Under the pieces are notes generated by a model. That model searched no databases and was not told where the DNA came from. It saw nothing but the letters and a program-made list of their open reading frames with translations. DNA of 64,000 nucleotides. It comes from Stercorarius parasiticus (lineage: Eukaryota > Chordata > Aves > Charadriiformes > Stercorariidae). The position numbers and the translations under genes were made by a program. Below, one piece after another: positions 25,353-36,907 of the stretch (position 1 is its first letter; the number at the start of each line of letters is the position of its first letter). The DNA lies in contig VWZL01004332.1 in the NCBI GenBank assembly GCA_013396915.1, forward strand, positions 921,206-985,205, written 5' to 3'.

Positions 25353-25517
25353 CAGTCCCCAAACTTCTTTCTGTGCCCCTATCAGTAAAAAAGTTTCTGA
25401 GCATATGTTCCCAATATGTGCCTATTTATAAATTATGTACAGGTACTACTGAAGTTCTAGCGTTTCCCTCCTGCACTCCAGTGCGTTGTCTTGCACACCC
25501 CACTTTGGAGGCCACTG
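25353..25517. mobile_element. Possible hAT (Charlie-like) non-autonomous DNA transposon
   Basis: The left end CAGTCCCCAAACTTC and the right end, reverse-complemented, CAGTGGCCTCCAAAGTGG, form imperfect terminal inverted repeats. The interior (TGCCCCTATCAGTAAAA, CCTATTTATAAATTATG, a cytosine-rich block before the right end) recalls old hAT-Charlie MITEs. The 8 bases outside each end are AGGGGTAG and AGGTACAG, matching at five of eight positions, as a decayed 8-bp hAT duplication would. No transposase is encoded. Confidence 0.45.
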
Positions 25518-26281
25518 AGGTACAGTGTTACTGTTAGATGTCCAACCTTTCCTCATGCAAATTCCTAAAAGGCGGCTTTATCGCACTTCACATGTGAATG
25601 ACCAGAGAAACAGGTGGTTTTGAGTTAGTTGTGGAAGGGTTTTGTGACTCATTTTTCAGCTCTGATTAATATTATGGAAAAATCAATTTCGTGACTGGGA
25701 GTTGGGTTTATGCCTAGACATATTTGAAAAAGAATTGGTATCTCTGTATATCACTGCAGATCATAACCTGGCTAGGAAGCAGAGAAGCGAAACTAGAAGG
25801 AATGTAATATAAGGATTATAATGAAACTCCATCAAATTCCTTTTAACAGTTCACGTATCTTCTAATATATTTGGACATATATATTAAAAATGATTTATAT
25901 TAAGTGGTTTAAGTAGGGGCAAGATGAACGCTTGATTATAGTGACATGGGATTGCACATAGTTTTTGCTCTTATCGCTCTTGGAGATACATCATTAATGT
26001 TCCTTCACTCTTTATCTATTTGATGCTTTTTTTATTATTATAGTAATTGAACAATGACAGTTCAGATAGATTGAATCCTTCAGTTAAGCAAAAGGAGAGG
26101 GCAGAAACTCGAGCAGAGCGTGTCACAGATCAGCCCTTTTTAGTGTTGTTACGCATAGGCAAAGTCAATGAGGTGAAAAAAAAATCAGTTTATGAACTCT
26201 ACGTTTCCCCTATATTCCACTGGACTACAGGTCTTGAAGCTCTATAAACCCAGTGCTGTTGCAGAAATTGAATTCTCTCTA

Positions 26282-26282
<1 letters not shown>

Positions 26283-26310
<28 letters not shown>
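26283..26310. repeat. (ATCT)7 microsatellite
   Basis: Seven perfect ATCT units flanked by imperfect ATAT and CTCT. The length is likely to vary between individuals. Confidence 0.95.
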
Positions 26311-26312
<2 letters not shown>

Positions 26313-27095
26313 ATCAAAACTAGGCATTGATTGTACGTCCTAAGATCTTGGTATGAAGCCTTACTCAGATGCAGTTTTTTTCCCATAATCTGTTACTTAT
26401 TTGTTGGTCAAAATATACTGGCACAGTTCAGGGCTTTCAGAAGCGGGATAGCATAGTATGGCCCAGATTCGCCCAGCCTAAATGCCACCTAATTCCACCT
26501 AAGTCCTTTTGTCTAATGTTTCCTACTGGCTACATGCCTTTGGAAGCCCAGAGCCAACCAATAAGAACCAACAGGCGTGGGGCCTATTGTGGAATTATAT
26601 GGGATTAAAACTGTGTAAATCTGAGCCATTGCAATGCTCTTCTGTTTTCTCTGGATGTACCGGTGTCAGCCTTATCTGACACTGATAGGCAAACCGCAGA
26701 CTGTACTGCCTCATTGAATATGCTGCCGGGTGTTACAGTGTCATTTCAACCACTGTTGCAAGGCTTAACTGCTCCATCAGCACCTGAGGATGTTTTGCTA
26801 CTTCCCACTTTGAGAGTGTGGAGAAAGATTTGCTGGGATGCTTTCAATGGATGCAGGCAGTGTTAGGAAGGACACGGTTTAGATGTATGCCTAGCTGTTG
26901 AAATACTATACGTAGAAATAATCTGTGTATAGCAAATTGTAAGATGCCTTTACAGGGTCTTTTGAAAAAAAAAATAATTAACAAAATCTATTTTAACTTA
27001 CTCTTATTCTCTTCTTGAGCCTCAAATAAATCTAAGACAGGTCTTCCTTCATACTTTGTTATAAGGTGCAAGAAGTTTGCAGGAATAGCTGAACT

Positions 27096-27230
27096 ATGGG
27101 TGGGTCTGTTTTGGTTTTTTGGTTTTCTGTTGTTGTTGCATCTGGATTTTTTTCTTTTGTTTTGTTGGGGGGATGTTGTCTTTTGTTTTTGTTTTTTTTT
27201 AGGGGCCTTGGGTTTTTTGTTGTTGCTGTG
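27096..27230. repeat. G/T-rich low-complexity tract
   Basis: Runs such as TTTTGGTTTTTTGG, TGTTGTTGTTG, TTTTGTTTTGTTGGGGGG and GGGTTTTTTGTTGTTG follow one another. It is the complement of the A/C-rich tracts seen elsewhere in the window. The plus frame through it (27096-27314) is compositional and not a gene. Confidence 0.8.
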
Positions 27231-27297
27231 TCAATGAGGGAAAAATACTATCATCCTGTATTTGAAATACAAGGACAATGTCTTGGTGCATGTTATG

Positions 27298-27301
27298 NNN
27301 N
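27298..27301. other. Assembly gap (4 N) between identical 7-mers
   Basis: Four N bases separate TGTTATG (27291-27297) from TGTTATG (27302-27308). Identical flanks suggest unresolved contig ends or a short duplicated join. Confidence 0.9.
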
Positions 27302-29214
27302 TGTTATGCTTTAGTCTGGGGTATACTTTTTGCAGTTTTTCTTCTGTGGACAGGTCACCTTGCCTTGCTGACCTGAGTGAATTTGAGCATCTGTAGTTAT
27401 TTCATCTAGTTGTATGTTTACTGATACTTGGTGATAAGACATTCCTTAAGTATTCTTATTACTAGAAACAAATCCATTAAAGATTAATTATTTTTAAAGG
27501 AATGTGCATTTATCTTATCTGATGTCTTAATACTTTTCTGATGACCATCACAAAGACTTGTTTCCTTCATAGATGCGCACATTTCCAGTGGATACTCGAG
27601 TTCAGCATTTACCACAAGCAAAACATTTCTCCTTTTTGAGTCCTAAGAAATGGCACTCTTTAATTCTTTCTGTATGTTTCTTCTGTTCACTTTCTGTCTT
27701 AGCCCAAATAAGGTGTATAGATGTAGTTGATCTGGGTTCAAAACCAACCAGATCTAACAGTTCTGACACCGTCCCTGAGCAGTTCTAGTTGCTGTTGTCT
27801 TGAGCAGTCTTTCCTTCATTCCGGATGACATTTTTTATCAAATTCCTGTTGAATTCTATCCCAATACCTGTGCTGGAATTCACAGATTTATGCAGAAGAG
27901 CTCTAAAATCACATCACTTTTTTTGATACAAACTTACCAATGTGGGGGGAAAAAACTGACATAGTATTGTACTTGTATCTGAACATAGTGTTTTGTTTTA
28001 TTTAAAACGTTTTTTCCTCAGTATTTTAAAAGGCATCTTCTGTCTGTCTTCTAAGTAGGTCAGCAGCCTAATTGTTCCTAACTGTCCAAAGCACAGGATA
28101 TATCAGTTCAAAATCTATCCAGCTTGGAATCCATGAAAATATCTCTTAGACTTTGGTCAAATTCAAAAAGGTGTCTGTCATGAGAAAGTTATAACCAAAC
28201 ACTTCAAATTTAAGGAAAGATGGATTTCAGATCTGGATTTGCATGTTTTGAGTGAAGTTTGCTCTTACGACTCTGTGGTGACTTCTATGAAGTATTTAAA
28301 ATCTGAGTAGAAGACAAAAATTGCTAGTATGGCATACATATATATATACACACACACAAATATACCAGTGCTGGATTGGATAATGACAGGCATGCTCACC
28401 TATTTTTGAAGGTAGAATGTGTAACTGTGTGATTTATTAGAAAATTACAGCCAGTGGTAATTCTGCTATATGTAAATACTGCCTTTTTGAAAGGGGGTGC
28501 AAAAATGTTCCTCTATGAAATATTTATTTGCATAATACCAGATAGACAATCTTTTTTGAGAGTTCTGATTTTATGTGTAGTATTTTGCTAGTAATGCTGA
28601 GGAAGTAGCAGTGCCAAAGTTGCTTCCGAGTTGCTTATAATAATGGTTCCATTTTATTTCTATAGAACATAGTATATCTATATTCAGATATAAATATTGC
28701 TCCAGTATGGCAGGCCTTGCGTATTGGAGACTAGCATGGTATATCTTTATCGTATTGGGAAGCCTGGCACATTCCCCTCATTGTTCACAGATTCAGACAC
28801 ATAAAAGTTGTTTGGTTCTTTTCCGTTAGCTTTATTATTGACTAAAGAAAATAAAAAAACAGTTTATAGTTCAGTGAGAAGGCTGAGGAGACTACATTTT
28901 AAATGCCATTAACAGCACAAGCCAATGAAATACTATTTTTCTTCCTATTAATTACTAAAATGAATCCAGAAGTGTATGAACTTGAGACATAAGTGGATCT
29001 TTTCATTAGCTTCATGATAAATTGAGACAGAATGAAAAAATTGATTGTGTTAACTTGCCTACTTCATAAAGCACTTAGCAGCTACTGTGTATTCTACTGT
29101 ATATTCTGACAAGAGTTTCTGGAGCAATAGAGAGGGTGAGCCCCATCCAGGGCAGGGAGCGATGATTGAAGACCTGATTGGACAAAATCCAAAGCAACCG
29201 GTTTTGAATTCAGT

Positions 29215-29292
29215 ATTGTCCCTGTTTTGAGCAGGAGTTTGGACGAGGTAACCTTCCGAGGTCCCTGCCAGCCTGAATGAATCTATGAAAGA
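29215..29292 (+). mobile_element. CR1 LINE fragment, 3' end
   Basis: The sequence follows the CR1 3' UTR on the plus strand: GAGCAGGAGTTTGGACGAGG, then CTTCCGAGGTCCCTGCCAGC, ending in an octamer-like AATGAATCTATGAAA. It is diverged and truncated; bases upstream to about 29110 may belong to it but are too decayed to assign. There is no coding content. Confidence 0.75.
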
Positions 29293-32200
29293 TTTTGGGG
29301 GAGTTGGGATTTAAAAGTTGTTTCTGATGTGTCATTAACACAGCATTCAATTTAAAAGAAAATAAAATGTAAACTTCTGCTGACTACCTGAATTTAAAAA
29401 AAAAAAAAAAAGTGCTTTTTGAACACTTGGGCAAACTAATTAGATAAGTGCTGAATGGAGACTAGTGACACTGGAAGCTCATCAGAAAAAATCAGACACG
29501 CTTACCTCTCTTTCCTCTTCCTGGTGCCAAATAAGAAGTCTATTTTGGGGGTAGCTGCAACAAATACCATATTCAAGAAAAGAAATTTGTTTGGGTTGGA
29601 GGGACTATTTGCTTTTTATTTATTTTTATTCATATACATTCCATCAAGTAGACTTGCATTTTTGCATACCATATTAACTTATTTGTAATAAATTAAAGCA
29701 GAGTTCGCTTTGTAGTAGAGGTTTGGTTGATAGGGCTACCAGGACTCAGGAACCCTGTATCAGGAACCCTTAGTTCCAGTGCAGTCTGTGTGACCATGGG
29801 GTGTGTCAGGAGTAAAGGCTGCAGAACTTCTCAGAGGATAAACAGCTGAAACAGTAGAAGATGAAGTTAGTAGCTTGTGGAAGACAAGTTGGAAGCTTGT
29901 TTTGTGGAGAAAGTTCAGAAAAACCAAGATAGCTTTCCTAAACCTTTAGTTGTGATGGAATAAGCACTTCATGTAAAAAATGTAAGACCAAAAATGTCTG
30001 TAAAAAGACGTTCTTTTGATCTTCTGGGACTATCTTTGTTAGGATTCTAGGTAAAAGAATCATTTTTTGCATCTGGAATAGATCTTCAAAATTAAATCTG
30101 GATATACCTTTAAGAAAGTTTGATTTCTGGATTCTACTGTGTTGATTCTAATAAGAATATAGTATTTGCTGACTTACTGCTTTGTTGAATATTCATGCTC
30201 AACGTGAAGCTTTGTGAATATTCTGATAATTCAGTATTTTAAGTAGCTGGTATTTCTTTTTCTCCAGTGCCTAGGCCCTTCAGTCTGGCTGATGGCAAGG
30301 AAATGGGGAAGGCATAGGAGAAGTGAAAGGGCTATTATACTGGAGATCATTATGTTATGAAAAATTTAACTATGGCTTATCAAAAATTTAATTCAGTCTG
30401 ATGAATGAACTGTGCAAATCTAAAATGAATTCTTTGCTTTGATTAAATAAAATGGAGGGACTTAAAAATTCATTCCAGTACTGTAGAATAAAGTGGTTTT
30501 GGATTGTCGTCATAACCTCAGAGCGCTCAGTCTTTCTGATACAAGCGTATGGAGGACATGCATGTTCTTCCTCTCTTTCTTAGATCAGATCCATCTAAAT
30601 TAGAGCTGAAATACTGTCAGTAGAGGTCATTGTTACTATTCTTGTTTCCAGCATAGAATTTGAAAAGCTATATGGAAAATGTTTAAATGACATTAGTTGG
30701 GGAGGGGGTATTACATAAAATTTAAAAATGTTTTATTAGAATATGTGGTATTGAATTATTCAATACTTTAAAATTCAAGGACTCCTGATGCAATTGTTTC
30801 TTATACTGCTGCATGTGTATTTACTATTACGTTAGCAGACTGCTCAGTTAAGTGGAGTTAATTTCATGACTGTGGTGCACTAATAGTTGTATCAAGTGCA
30901 TAGTGAAACCTTTAAAGTGTAACGGCACCATGGAAAGGTAAAGCTGATTATACATACACTTTAAAAGGTTAATTGCTTTATAATGAATTTAAACAGTTAA
31001 ATATAGATATTTTGAAAGTGTTGTGTTAAACTATTTCATCATTAATTTCAACCTAGCAGATAGACATTCAAAGAACGTATATAACCTATCGTATGTTTTT
31101 GATATGACTTGTATGGAATGATTTGGTGCTGTTCATTGAGTTCTTAGTATATGAACTTCCACATTAAAGCCAGTAGAACCACAAATGTCTGTCTTTGTGT
31201 TCTCCACAAGCTGTCATGAAAATGGGATGAAGTAGAAACGGTCTATGCATGTTTTTCATAGGCTAAGGTGCATTTGAAAACTGCTCAGAGCTAAACCTAA
31301 GTTACCCATAGGCTTATTAGATAACTGTTCAGTAGATAACGTGAAGAAAGTAGAGCTGGCTTTTTGGTATAGACATTAGTGGGAACAAGACTGTGACACT
31401 GGCATTTTTAATCACTATGAAATTACTTACATTATAGAAGGGATAAGAAGCAAATGCCTAAGAGATCAAACTAAGGTAACATGCTCAATTGCTTTAAAAG
31501 GAGATAGCAGGTGATATTAAGCTGGTAATGTTTTAAGAACAGGTGGTGCAGGCCATTGAAAGAAGAGGAAACCTTGGGCTGTTTGAAGCAGCACTGCTGC
31601 GATTTTTCCTACTGCCAGATCCAGTGGTGAATTTGTCAGATACGTCAAGTTATCAATTCCATCCACTTAGTAGTTAACTGAAATTGTGTTTTGGGGTTTT
31701 TAATTTTTTTCATGAAGATCACAAAGAAACATGGAATGAAATTTTTGCAGTCCTAGGGGTATTGGCATCTCTGTCCATTCTATTTTTCTGTAATAAAAAT
31801 CGAGATTTCTGAATGTTCATTGCTTCTAATGAAAGAAAAAGGAAGAAAAACATTCTTGTAGCACTATCTGGCCTTTCCATGCTGAACTGCAAAGCAGACT
31901 CTTGAATTTTTAGTGGCCTTGGGTGCTGGGCTCCTTAGGAGGATGATGTCTATTAATTGCCAATTTACTAAGCACTGTGTTGCACTCCAGTTGGTAGCAA
32001 CAAGTTCAGTATTCTAGATTATCCCATTTAGTCCTGCTATCAGCAGAACTCTTTTGTTGTCTGTGGTAGCAAATGAGTTTCGCACATTGCTACAGAGAGC
32101 CCTGACATCCTAAAGTAATCTCTGGATTATTAATATGCTACTGTGCTCAGGGGACAAAATTAATTTCATCAATAAATCACTGTAGATAAGAGTAACGCTG

Positions 32201-33086
32201 GGGCAGAAGAAAAATGTACATCAGCACTTGGAGAGGGATAACAATCAGGCCTTACAGAGGAAAAGCTCACTCCTGGGAAACAGCGATGTCTGGGGAGTGA
32301 AATGGGATCAAAAAGGTGAATTGCCATTGCCTCCAGTGGTCTGCAGGCAAGGATTTAGGATTATGCAGCAGACAAGCATTGGAAGCCTAACGAGAAAAAA
32401 CCTTTGCTGGGTAAGAAATGCTGATAACAACATCTGGGTTTAAAAATACCAGTCAAGTTACTTTTCCTCAAATTCATAATATACATTATTTTTCTACCTA
32501 TTGCTGTACCTCATGACATGTAATTAAATTAATAATTTTAAAAAAAATTAATGATGTCTTCTATGGATTGCAGTAATTACAATATACATGTATAGTCTAC
32601 CAGGTTTGAGTGACATAAACCGGCTTTTCCGCTGAACGTTGCTGGCAATAAGCTCTTGGTGTACCTTCAATACCTTTGATCTAGTTCCAAGAGACCTTTC
32701 TGTACAACACAAAGTGTATTCATCCTTTAAGACTAACCTGATGAGCAATCTCCATGGCAGGAGAAGGATTTTGTACTAATAGAATATTTGTGTTTAGAAA
32801 GAGCAAATTCAAAGTACTGATTTCACAGTCTGACTTGGGATGCCCATTGCTTAATCTTGACCTTCCATTCAAAACAACAGTTCTGCTACATTTGGCAATG
32901 AAAATAAAGAACTTGGAAAATTTTAGGTAATTTCCGTACGATTTTTTGTTCCTGCCTGTGTTCCTTACTCACTTCTAAGACTCCATGCCTTCTAGAGACG
33001 TCACTGTGGAGGTTTCATTCTTAATACGCTGGTTCTGGACATTTTGACAAGCCATAGGATTTGTTTAAATTTCTCAGAAGTGAGAC
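29293..33086. other. Gene-less AT-rich stretch
   Basis: No gene is recognised. It contains a 16-base A run at 29396-29411 just beyond the CR1 tail. A 71-codon open frame at 32228-32443 contains a splice-flanked segment (32337-32410) reported as a finding. Confidence 0.5.
33082..33086. repeat. Candidate target-site duplication, left copy (GAGAC)
   Basis: GAGAC precedes the LTR start TGTCGTGG and recurs at 33656-33660 after the LTR end. Five bases is the usual size for ERVL-type insertions, but the match is short and the right LTR end lacks a clean CA. Confidence 0.5.
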
Positions 33087-33655
33087 TGTCGTGGTTTACC
33101 CCCAGCCAGGCAGGTAGAACCACACAGCCGCTCGCTCGCTCTCCCCAGTTGAGATGGGGGGAGAGAATTAGAAGAGCAGAAGTGAGGAAAAACTCCTGGG
33201 TTGAGATAGACAGTTTCATAGGTAGAGCGAAAGCTGCTCATGCAAGCAAAGCAAAACAAGGAATTCACATTGTCAGGGAGGTGTTTAGCCATCTCCAGGA
33301 AAGCAGGGCTGTCATGTGTAATGGCTACTTGGGGAGACAAATGTTATCACTCCGAGTGTGTCCCCACCCTTCCTCTTTCTTCCCCCAGCTTTATATGCTG
33401 AGCATGGCATCATATGGTATGGAATATCCCTTTGGTTGGTTGGGGTCAGCTGTCCCAGCTGTGTCTCCTCCCAACTTGTGCTCTCCCAACCTGCTCGCTG
33501 GCAGGGAGGTGGGAGGAGCAGAAAAGGCCTTGAATGCTCAGCAACAAACAAAACCACCAGTGTGCTATCAACACTATTTCTCATCCCAAATCCAAAAGGT
33601 GGCACTATACCAGCTGCTAGCAAGAGTCAACTTCATCCCAACTGAAAGCATAATG
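33087..33655 (+). mobile_element. Endogenous-retrovirus solo LTR (ERVL-like), near full length
   Basis: The element starts TGTCGTGGTTTACCCCCAGC and runs through the same ordered blocks as 13615-14225: AGAGAATTAGAAGAGCAGAA, TGGGTTGAGATAGACAG, ACAAGGAATTCACATTGTC, CCATCTCCAGGAAAGC, a TATA-like TTATATGC at 33391-33398, CATCATATGGTATGGAATAT, GGGGTCAGCTGTCCCAGCTG, ATCAACACTATTTCTCATC, then CAAATCCAAAAGGTGGCA and CTTCATCCCAACTGAAAGC. At about 569 bases it is the best reference for the family in this window. No second LTR or internal region lies next to it. The 213-codon plus frame across it (33044-33685) and overlapping frames are by-products of repeat sequence. Confidence 0.87.
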
Positions 33656-36363
33656 GAGACTCCAGATGTCTTTAGCAATATTTAAATATAGGAAAAACGC
33701 AACCATGAGAACTTTGTAGGGTTTGGTATATAGTGGATAGAAACTTATTAAAAAATGAACAAATAAATAAAAAACTAAGAATTTTTTTTAAAGTTGGTAT
33801 TTGTATAAGAAAACTTACGACTTAAATACTACAAATCAAGTACCATTTGACAACTACTTCAGTAGTTGTTGAATGTATCACACTTTTCAATCTGCATGTG
33901 TCTACATAAACAGAAGTTACTTGAATTCTGATTTTAGCAGAATAATTCCAGCCTTGCCAGGGACAAATTACTCTAACGTGAGATGAATTATTGTGCTTGC
34001 CAGCAGCTTACTTTCCCCCCATACCTAAAGACATAATTTGAGACTTCTGATCTAAATTGAATCCTTAATAGTCTATCACACTTGCTATAAATATATCTCC
34101 TTAAAGGCCAGCTAATATAATTATTTTAATTAGGAAACAGTTTTAGTATGATTGCACTCCCTTGTTCTATTAATTGCTCATCACTGGTAGAACTGACTCC
34201 ATTTTTCCATAGTCCTTAATACTAACTTTTCTGCTTTTCTCTTTCCTCCATCTACATCAGCTGCCTTCTCAGAAGTTACAGGCAAATCAAAGTGATGAAA
34301 CTTCTGGCGGTGTTGGCTGCATAAATTTTTTTTTTTTTTGGGGGGGAGACCTCAACTCATAGCAGTTGTTTTCTTTCTTACCAACTCCTGTGTTCCCAAT
34401 TTTCATTACAAAGTGGGCAGGCAAAGTAAACTTTCTCCCCTTGCCCCAAACCTGTGTGTTACTTCTCTGCAGATGGGGCTGCCTCAAGTGCCTTCTCTTT
34501 GTAATTTTTGGTCATCCCAGGAGAGGGCATGGGATGGGCTGCTGTTCACCCCCTGCTTCAAGAGCTGCGTCTAAAATCATAACAGCTTCTTTTTACGATA
34601 TTTTTTGTTCATAGTGTACTGTTGCCTTGTGTACTGTCAAACTATGTCGAAACAAAGTGTATCTCATCTAAATAGGTGGCGTGCTGCCTGGAACTTCTGT
34701 CGGTGTGTTAGAAGTGGCAGCAGCGTAGTTGTTACAGACTGAGGAGCGATATTAGTTATTGGGCTGTGTCTTTCTGTGCCTAACAGCTACGCTGCCAGTG
34801 TTCACCTTGTTCACTGCATCAAAATCTGCATCTACACAGATATGTTATCCTGACTTGTGTATGTGAAATGTCACATTTCTGCTGGGAGACTGGGGTGTGG
34901 AATGGACCAAAAGGAGATTCCCTCCTGGAAACTCAAGTTGATGTAGTTGATGTAGATTGTTTCTTCTAGACTTTATTAATAAAGGCAATCAGCAAGAAAG
35001 TAGCAGGTATAGATAACAATCAGCCTGTCTTTTCTATCATGAAAGTCCATATGGGTTTCTGTTTGGTATTTAGGAAGAAAGGGGAGCTTAGTTTCAGTCT
35101 CCTGCTTGATTCTGATCTCCTTGGTGTTTCCAGAGGCAGTCCTTGTATTGCTGGAATCCTTCTCCTCATGCTTTGCTTATTTGAATTTATTTTAAATAAA
35201 GGTAATTAATGCTGGTAAGTGATGTATTTGGGGCGGGGGATGGAAAGCGAAGGTGACTCAGTTCTGGGAGGGGAGAATCCGAAGATAACCTTAAGGCTTT
35301 AAGAAGGAAAAGTTTAATCAGTTTTCATAATGAATAAATGTTTGTGCTCCAGCAGGATTTCCCACAGGGTACCTACAGTTCAGATTTTGGAGCTCTGTTT
35401 CCATCTTGTGTAAGGGTGTTATGCTTGCTCTGTATTTTGTTTAGTGCCCATGAAAAAGAAACTTCAACACATGAGAAGTTGTGGAAGTCTTTGGTGTGTG
35501 TGTATATATAAATATAAGCATACACAGAAGGATGAAGGACAGAAAGCAATTGGGTTCTGGTGTGTATTTGGAAAAAGTTGTTGTCATCAAACCCCTGGTG
35601 GTCTGTCATCTCCGCAGAGAAGCACTGAAAGAGCTGATTGAACTCTTTACTCCGGAGCTTTTCCCTCGCAGTGGAACATAGAGCAAAATTAGTACAAGAG
35701 GATGAAAGCTTATTTTCTTGTTCTATTATTAGAAAACAAACCATCCGCTAAAGACCTGTATGGGGGAATCTTAAAGAATAAGGGTGGCAGGTTTACCTTT
35801 TTTACCTGCACAAACCAGAAATTTCAGAACAGCTTATTGCTGGTTTAACTTAAAATGGTGTCAGCAATAAAGCAGACATTAAATTCTGTATTTACTGAGT
35901 TAAACTGATTTGTAGTAGTTCTAGAGAACTCATCCTGGATTACTTAAAAACCTTTGAGGCTATTGAGCAAAGAGGTAAAAATAAATGGAACTCCAGAATG
36001 AGGAAGCTGGCTCAGACTGAGCAGCGTTTTCCCTGGAAAAATGCTGGTGTCTTTAACTATGCAACCTGCATAGTGTTTGACTGAAACATGACTACAGTAT
36101 GTCCTGCTTGTTTGCTTTTCCTACTTGCTAGAGCTTGCAGAGTAGGCACATTTTAAAACTCTCTGCCATTTGAGAGAGAATTGTGTTTGAATTAGTCCCT
36201 GTTGATTAATATCTCTGCAGCAAGAAAGTATTCTTTTTCCCTAATCATATATCCCTATTCCTTACACTACTTAAGTGGTTATTCTACATTTAGTGGTATT
36301 TCATTTTATTTGTTCTTGTCGAAAGCCAAACATGAAAGAAGAGAAAGTCTGGTAGTTGCAGTA

Positions 36364-36460
36364 CAGGATTGGACATGGGAGACCTCAGTTCAGACCTCTT
36401 TCATGTCACAGGCTTCTTGGTGGACACTGGGGAAACCTCTGTGGATCAGTGGCTCATTTG
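36364..36460 (+). mobile_element. Possible ancient MIR-type SINE remnant
   Basis: The order GGACATGGGAGACCTCAGTT, TTTCATGTCACAGGCTTCTT, ACTGGGGAAACCTCTGTGG, ATCAGTGGCTCATTTGCAA follows the MIR core (acquired-trait, splice-like ACCT and CTCAGTTT-like blocks) at high divergence. The match is from memory and weak. Confidence 0.35.
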
Positions 36461-36879
36461 CAATTGAGTGATACTATTATCTTGCTGCAGGTTTCTGAAG
36501 AAACGTTTATGAAGAACTGTAGTGTCATACCATAATGGATACCATACCAAATTCCTAATGCCCGAAATAAATAGCATTTATCAGATATTTGGGCGAGTAA
36601 TTGATAGTGGAAACATTGCTTTCAATTTACTCCTGCAAATAGTTATCTGATAACAACTCCTTAGAACAAGTTAATTTGCATATACTGTAGTTAAGACTGC
36701 ATGAATGGCATGTGTGCAGGAGAATTTTTATCTCCCTGACATAAAATGTAAACTTGAATAAAACTCTACATCTGCTTGCAGCAGTCTTTTGGAAATCCTT
36801 ACAGAATGATTTTGCTAAGCTTAAAATAAGATGTTAATTGACACCAATAGACCTCTTGAGATAGATCTCCCTGGGTGGC

Positions 36880-36907
36880 TTTTTTTTTTTTTTTTTTTTT
36901 TTTNTTT
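36880..36907. repeat. T homopolymer with one N
   Basis: Twenty-four T, one N at 36904, then three T. The N probably marks homopolymer uncertainty. Confidence 0.9.

Larger units (their letters stand above)
25081..29214. other. Gene-less stretch
   Basis: Apart from the possible MITE, the ATCT repeat, a G/T-rich tract and a 4-base gap, nothing is recognised. Frames up to about 107 codons (25214-25537) overlap the MITE and show no domains. Confidence 0.5.

Noticed and set aside
33044..33685. 213-codon plus-strand open frame, the longest in the window
   Set aside because: It lies almost wholly inside the ERVL-like LTR; LTRs are non-coding and the related copy at 13615 does not keep the frame.
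36674..36690. Octamer-like ATTTGCAT motif
   Set aside because: A single 8-base motif in AT-rich DNA is expected by chance in a window of this size.
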